Shown: positions 30,198 through 33,135 of the stretch, piece by piece
Position numbering within the stretch: position 1 is the first letter of the stretch
How the letters are laid out: every line of letters starts with the position of its first letter
NCBI GenBank assembly: GCA_910584205.1
Contig: CAJUAA010000043.1
Coordinates: forward strand, 1 to 33,135
Direction of reading: 5' to 3'
DNA: 33,135 nucleotides
Origin: an uncultured Lachnospiraceae bacterium
GTDB taxonomy: Bacteria > Bacillota > Clostridia > Lachnospirales > Lachnospiraceae
Made by a program: the position numbers and the translations under genes
Notes under the pieces: model-generated
Databases searched by the model: none
Seen by the model: only the letters and a program-made list of their open reading frames with translations
Told to the model about the DNA's origin: nothing

Positions 30198-30761
30198 ATG
30201 AAAAAACACTGGAAACGGACTTTTCGCTGTCTGGAGCTGCCGGATGAGAGCCGGGAGCGAATCCTGTCTGTACTGACTGACCATATGAAAAATCCTGAAA
30301 AAGTATCGGTCCCCGCCGGAAAAAGATCCCGGCGGCTCCGGCTCCCGCTCGTGGCGGCGGCCATTGCGACCGCAGCGGCGCTGGCCGGCTTTGCCTACGG
30401 AGAGAAGATCTTCCCCATGCTGGGCGGCGGCAGGATCATGCAGTATATCAATGAATACGGGGAGGACGTCGTCTCTGTGGACACCGGATTCGCCGCGGAC
30501 CCGGTGGTCATCACAGACGGCCGCGTCTATTTTACTCTGGACGGTTCCTATACGGATATCACCGACCAGTGCTCGGCGACCACCTGCTACCGCTATGAAA
30601 GCACCGACCCGGACGGCACCCATCACACCATCCTGGTCGGCGGCTCCATTGATCACATCGGCTGGGCGGAAACGACCACGCTTCCCGACGGCAGCATGTT
30701 CTCCAACGCCACTTATGACTCTGAGGAACCGCCTCTGTGGCTGAATTACCGGCAGGAGTGA
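30198..30761 (+). CDS. Probable membrane anti-sigma factor
   Basis: This 187-residue protein has a cytoplasmic N-terminal part of about 48 residues (CLELPDESRERILSVL..), one transmembrane helix (about 50-68, LPLVAAAIATAAALAGFAYG) and an extracytoplasmic domain rich in D, T and Y. This topology, directly after an ECF sigma gene, fits an anti-sigma factor. It has no zinc-finger HC motif, so the sigma-binding part is of another type. AAGGAAGG before the ATG at 30198 sets the start, although the frame is open to 30072. The outer domain might sense an envelope signal. Confidence 0.75.
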   Translation: MKKHWKRTFRCLELPDESRERILSVLTDHMKNPEKVSVPAGKRSRRLRLPLVAAAIATAAALAGFAYGEKIFPMLGGGRIMQYINEYGEDVVSVDTGFAADPVVITDGRVYFTLDGSYTDITDQCSATTCYRYESTDPDGTHHTILVGGSIDHIGWAETTTLPDGSMFSNATYDSEEPPLWLNYRQE

Positions 30762-30778
30762 ACATGTAATGCCCAGAT

Positions 30779-30818
30779 GAGGGACGGAAGATCTGTACAT
30801 TCAAATCTTCTGTCCCTC
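30779..30818. terminator. Inverted repeat between convergent genes
   Basis: GAGGGACGGAAGAT (30779-30792) pairs with ATCTTCTGTCCCTC (30805-30818), one wobble, around a 12-base loop. There is no T-run on either strand, so it is a weak intrinsic terminator or a transcript-end stabiliser for both the anti-sigma gene and the 44-residue peptide gene. Confidence 0.6.
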
Positions 30819-30819
30819 G

Positions 30820-30954
30820 TTATGACAGGCTGAATTTCCTGCTCAGCTTTGCAATCATCATAAAGACTCTCATAACCGGGAGAAGATACAGAAGGCCTGC
30901 AGCAGCAACCCGAAGCAAAAGCAGAACCACCTTTTCCTCCCGGAAAAACGACAT
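30820..30954 (-). CDS. 44-residue single-span membrane peptide
   Basis: This short frame starts two bases after the AAA/nuclease stop (TAACATG). GGGGAGG six bases before the ATG lies in the last codons of that gene, so translation would be coupled. The product has a charged start (MSFFREEK), a hydrophobic helix of about 25 residues (VVLLLLRVAAAGLLYLLPVM) and a basic tail (AKLSRKFSLS). No family is recognised. Short membrane peptides can be partners, inhibitors or toxins; nothing here decides. Confidence 0.55.
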   Translation of the reverse strand: MSFFREEKVVLLLLRVAAAGLLYLLPVMRVFMMIAKLSRKFSLS

Positions 30955-30955
30955 G

Positions 30956-32656
30956 TTAAGCCTCCCCGATCAGCACCGTCTTCCCCTCAAACGCAAATCC
31001 ATACTTCCTGATCCGCTCTTCCGGTATCCCTCTTTCCCGCAGTCCTGACGCATAATCTCTGCTTTCAATCTGTGCAAGCGCATTCTGTGCCGTTTCTTCC
31101 ATGCTCTTCTCCTTCTTCGAATCTCTCACTTTGAACTCCAGGAGGATCGCATCATCCGCCTCTTTTCTCGGCTCCAGCTGCACATCGTACCGCCCGAAAC
31201 CACTCTCCCGATTGGAAGTGAGCACATACCGGTCACCCAGTTCCACCAGAAGTCCCAACACAAAACCATGATAGAACCGCTCCGGCTCTGCTTTCCCGGA
31301 AGGCCGTTTTCCAGTATCAAAGGAGCTGAATACCGCCTCCGAGATCCGGTTCATATAAGCATTCATCTCTTCCAGATCCCCTCGAACCAGTGCTTTTGTA
31401 AAATCACTGTAATCGGACTCAACCGGGCCGAACCAGGAGCGGATCAGCTTCCGGAACATAATCCGCACTTCCAGATTTGTTAATGCCAGTTCATAATTCT
31501 CCGCCCATCCTTCGGCTTCCTCCAGGCTCTGTTCATAGCTTAGGACCTTCAGATAACCGCTGGCAAGGAAGAGACTCCATACAGCGGTTTCATCTGTATT
31601 CAGCTGGTCATATACGATCTGCTCATCGATCTGCGCATGGAAGCTCTCTCCTTTGATCAGCCTTTCCATGATTCCTTTTATTTTTTTACTTCCTTCCCGG
31701 ACCAGTTTCCCGACCAGGCTGTTGCTGCTGGTATTGGCCCAGTAAGCGGACACCTTTCCGGTTTTCAGATAATTCAGGATCGACCACGGATTATAAATCT
31801 CCCTCTGATGCCCGAATGCAAAACCGTCATACCACTGTCTGACCAGCGGCATCTGCTCCTTTTTGCCATACGCCTCCAAAGCGGCATATACTTCCGCTTC
31901 TGTGAATCCAAAGCTGTCCGCATACAGGTCCGAGGTTGTAGTCACAACTGTGAGATTGTTCAGATCCGAGAAGATGGACTCCTTGCTGACTCTGGTGATC
32001 CCGGTCATGACCGCCCGGTCCAGATACGGATTCGTCTTGAACGTGGAATTGAACAGTCCCCGGATAAAATCCGTCAGTTCCTGCCAGTAACCATGCACAT
32101 ACGCCTCCTGCATGGGCGTGTCGTATTCGTCCAGAAGGATGATCACCTTCCTGCCATAATAAGCCGTCAGATATTTCGACAAAGCTTTCAGCGAACCTTT
32201 CGCCAGATAATTCTCCATCTCTGCCGATATTTTCTGAAACTGCTCCCTTTCATTTTCATTCAATTGTTCACTGGCCAGTAAATAATCATGCCGATCATAC
32301 AAGTCTCTGATGATCTGGCAGATTTTCTTTCTCGCGCCCTCAAAAGCAGATTCCTTCACATCCGCAAAACTTAAAGAAATCACCGGAAAGGTTCCCTGCA
32401 GATTCCGGTAATCTTCCTCCTCCCATATGGAAAGCCCCTCAAAAAGATCTCCCCTGCCCCTGTACTGCACCGACAGGAACTGTTCCAGCATGCTCATGTT
32501 CAGCGTCTTTCCAAAGCGTCTGGGGCGGGCAATCAGGGTGACAATATCCTGATTGTCCCACCATTCTTTGATAAAGTTTGTCTTATCCACATAAAAAACA
32601 TCGTTTTTCACTACCTGTTCAAAATCCTGATATCCGATCCCTACTGCTTTTGCCAT
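30956..32656 (-). CDS. AAA-ATPase-like / PD-(D/E)XK nuclease (DUF1703) protein
   Basis: This 566-residue protein has an N-terminal AAA-ATPase-like domain with the family P-loop RPRRFGKTLN (45-54), Walker B VIILLDEYD (171-179) and a sensor segment TGITRVSKESIFSDLNN (218-234). The C-terminal PD-(D/E)XK nuclease has D491, E507-x-K509 (LLEFKV), Q529 and Y535. The family occurs in many copies in gut Bacillota and Bacteroidota; its role is not settled, with mobile-element or defence roles only suspected. All catalytic residues are intact, unlike the copy at 94-1204. A small membrane peptide gene follows at once. No good promoter is visible in 32657-32899. Confidence 0.9.
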   Translation of the reverse strand: MAKAVGIGYQDFEQVVKNDVFYVDKTNFIKEWWDNQDIVTLIARPRRFGKTLNMSMLEQFLSVQYRGRGDLFEGLSIWEEEDYRNLQGTFPVISLSFADVKESAFEGARKKICQIIRDLYDRHDYLLASEQLNENEREQFQKISAEMENYLAKGSLKALSKYLTAYYGRKVIILLDEYDTPMQEAYVHGYWQELTDFIRGLFNSTFKTNPYLDRAVMTGITRVSKESIFSDLNNLTVVTTTSDLYADSFGFTEAEVYAALEAYGKKEQMPLVRQWYDGFAFGHQREIYNPWSILNYLKTGKVSAYWANTSSNSLVGKLVREGSKKIKGIMERLIKGESFHAQIDEQIVYDQLNTDETAVWSLFLASGYLKVLSYEQSLEEAEGWAENYELALTNLEVRIMFRKLIRSWFGPVESDYSDFTKALVRGDLEEMNAYMNRISEAVFSSFDTGKRPSGKAEPERFYHGFVLGLLVELGDRYVLTSNRESGFGRYDVQLEPRKEADDAILLEFKVRDSKKEKSMEETAQNALAQIESRDYASGLRERGIPEERIRKYGFAFEGKTVLIGEA

Positions 32657-32899
32657 GCCCCGCCGCTCCTTTTCTTTCCCATTCTCCTGTTATCCATAAA
32701 CAGCAGTCTTTCCTTTCACAATATTTTAATAAAGCCTAAGAAAGACAAAATAACAACAAAAATCGTTGATTGTTTCTATGCTTTGCAAAAATTCCCCTTC
32801 CTTTGTAAACACCTTTTCCTTTTACATAGACTCTGACATTCTCTTGCCACTCATTCAGAAAATTCCCATATGTTAAAAATCTATAAATCTGTTCAAATT
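32657..32899. other. AT-rich gene-free stretch
   Basis: No reading frame with a ribosome binding site is seen. It separates the AAA/nuclease gene from the remnant at the window edge. Confidence 0.4.
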
Positions 32900-33085
32900 T
32901 CATCCTTCAATAATATTATCATACATAATTTTTCCTAACCGCTCAGTTCTGTTCTTTATTTCTTTTTCTCCCCAGATGGTATTCCCAATATTTTCTTCCA
33001 CAAATTTTTGTACAGTTACATATTTAGATTCTGGATATTTTTTTAATTTTGCAATAAAATTTTTATTGGACAAAAAATTATTAAC
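32900..33085 (-). pseudogene. C-terminal remnant, DUF1524 (GmrSD/DUF262-type) like
   Basis: On the minus strand a frame without a start codon runs from just after a TGA (33086-33088) to the TGA at 32900-32902. It reads FLSNKNFIAKLKKYPES, then NTIWGEKEIKNRTERLGKIM near the end. The spacing N..LSNKxF..K...Y..S ... W.E.EI..RT..L resembles the C-terminus of DUF1524 nucleases of the DUF262/GmrSD restriction family. The upstream part in the window does not continue the match, so the gene appears truncated or frameshifted, unless it continues in another frame beyond the edge. Confidence 0.45.
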
Positions 33086-33135
33086 TCAAACTTCCCACAT
33101 AAAAAATGCGTTTTGCGCCTTGATAAATCAATACT

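Noticed and set aside
1..33135. CRISPR array, prophage, insertion sequence or attachment site
   Set aside because: No regular direct repeats with spacers, no transposase or integrase frame and no flanking duplications were recognised.

Overview
The window looks like chromosome of a gut-type Lachnospiraceae (Bacillota, Clostridia). The reasons are strong AGGAGG-type ribosome binding sites, vegetative TTGACA/TATAAT promoters, a type III pantothenate kinase, a split transketolase, LuxS, a DUF1292 protein, and the UPF0237 (ACT) plus UPF0210 (PFL) pair. Most genes lie on the minus strand. Core genes have GC-rich codon use. Two stretches are visibly AT-rich and look acquired or decayed: about 3.3-5.8 kb and the last few hundred bases.

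Layout, left to right. 0.1-1.2 kb: a decayed AAA-ATPase/PD-(D/E)XK gene whose intact paralogue sits at 31-32.7 kb. 1.3-3.0 kb: luxS converges on an acetyltransferase/glyoxalase-type operon. 3.4-5.7 kb: AT-rich island with an unknown, immunity-like protein and an AAA/DUF4143 ATPase. 6.1-9.8 kb: split transketolase, YdcF-family protein, class I/II aminotransferase. 9.9-12.5 kb: DUF1292 protein, then coaX and coaBC transcribed divergently. 12.56-16.35 kb: a probable RNA repair/quality-control locus (rtcB, a helical-plus-TerD protein, and two structured RNAs). 16.5-18.4 kb: Lsa-like ABC-F ATPase behind a long leader. 18.5-24.6 kb: apparent six-gene operon zinc finger-polA-coaE-MBL hydrolase-ACT-PFL. 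24.7 kb: tRNA-Leu(CAA) with its own promoter and terminator. 24.8-27.0 kb: PARG-like macrodomain protein and ClC channel. 27.2-29.3 kb: EF-G paralogue with altered GTPase motifs. 29.6-30.8 kb: ECF sigma factor and probable anti-sigma factor. 30.8-32.7 kb: intact AAA/nuclease with a coupled 44-residue membrane peptide. Right end: remnant of a DUF1524-like gene.

The most interesting finding is at 12.56-12.87 kb, a region with no protein gene. On the minus strand, directly after the TAA of the TerD gene, lies a perfect promoter (TTGACA, 17 bases, TATAAT). It is followed by an RNA that folds as a circularly permuted tRNA mimic: T arm, then an acceptor-like hairpin with a closed loop, then D arm, all closed by a stem pairing its two ends. 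A second, smaller RNA follows. It has the same closing stem and the same loop sequences, but its helix bases differ completely and it keeps only the T arm. This is the architecture of bacterial Y RNAs (YrlA type), and rtcB is in the same locus. No classical Ro60/Rsr gene is visible. The TerD-domain protein, with its long helical N-terminal part, is the obvious candidate partner.
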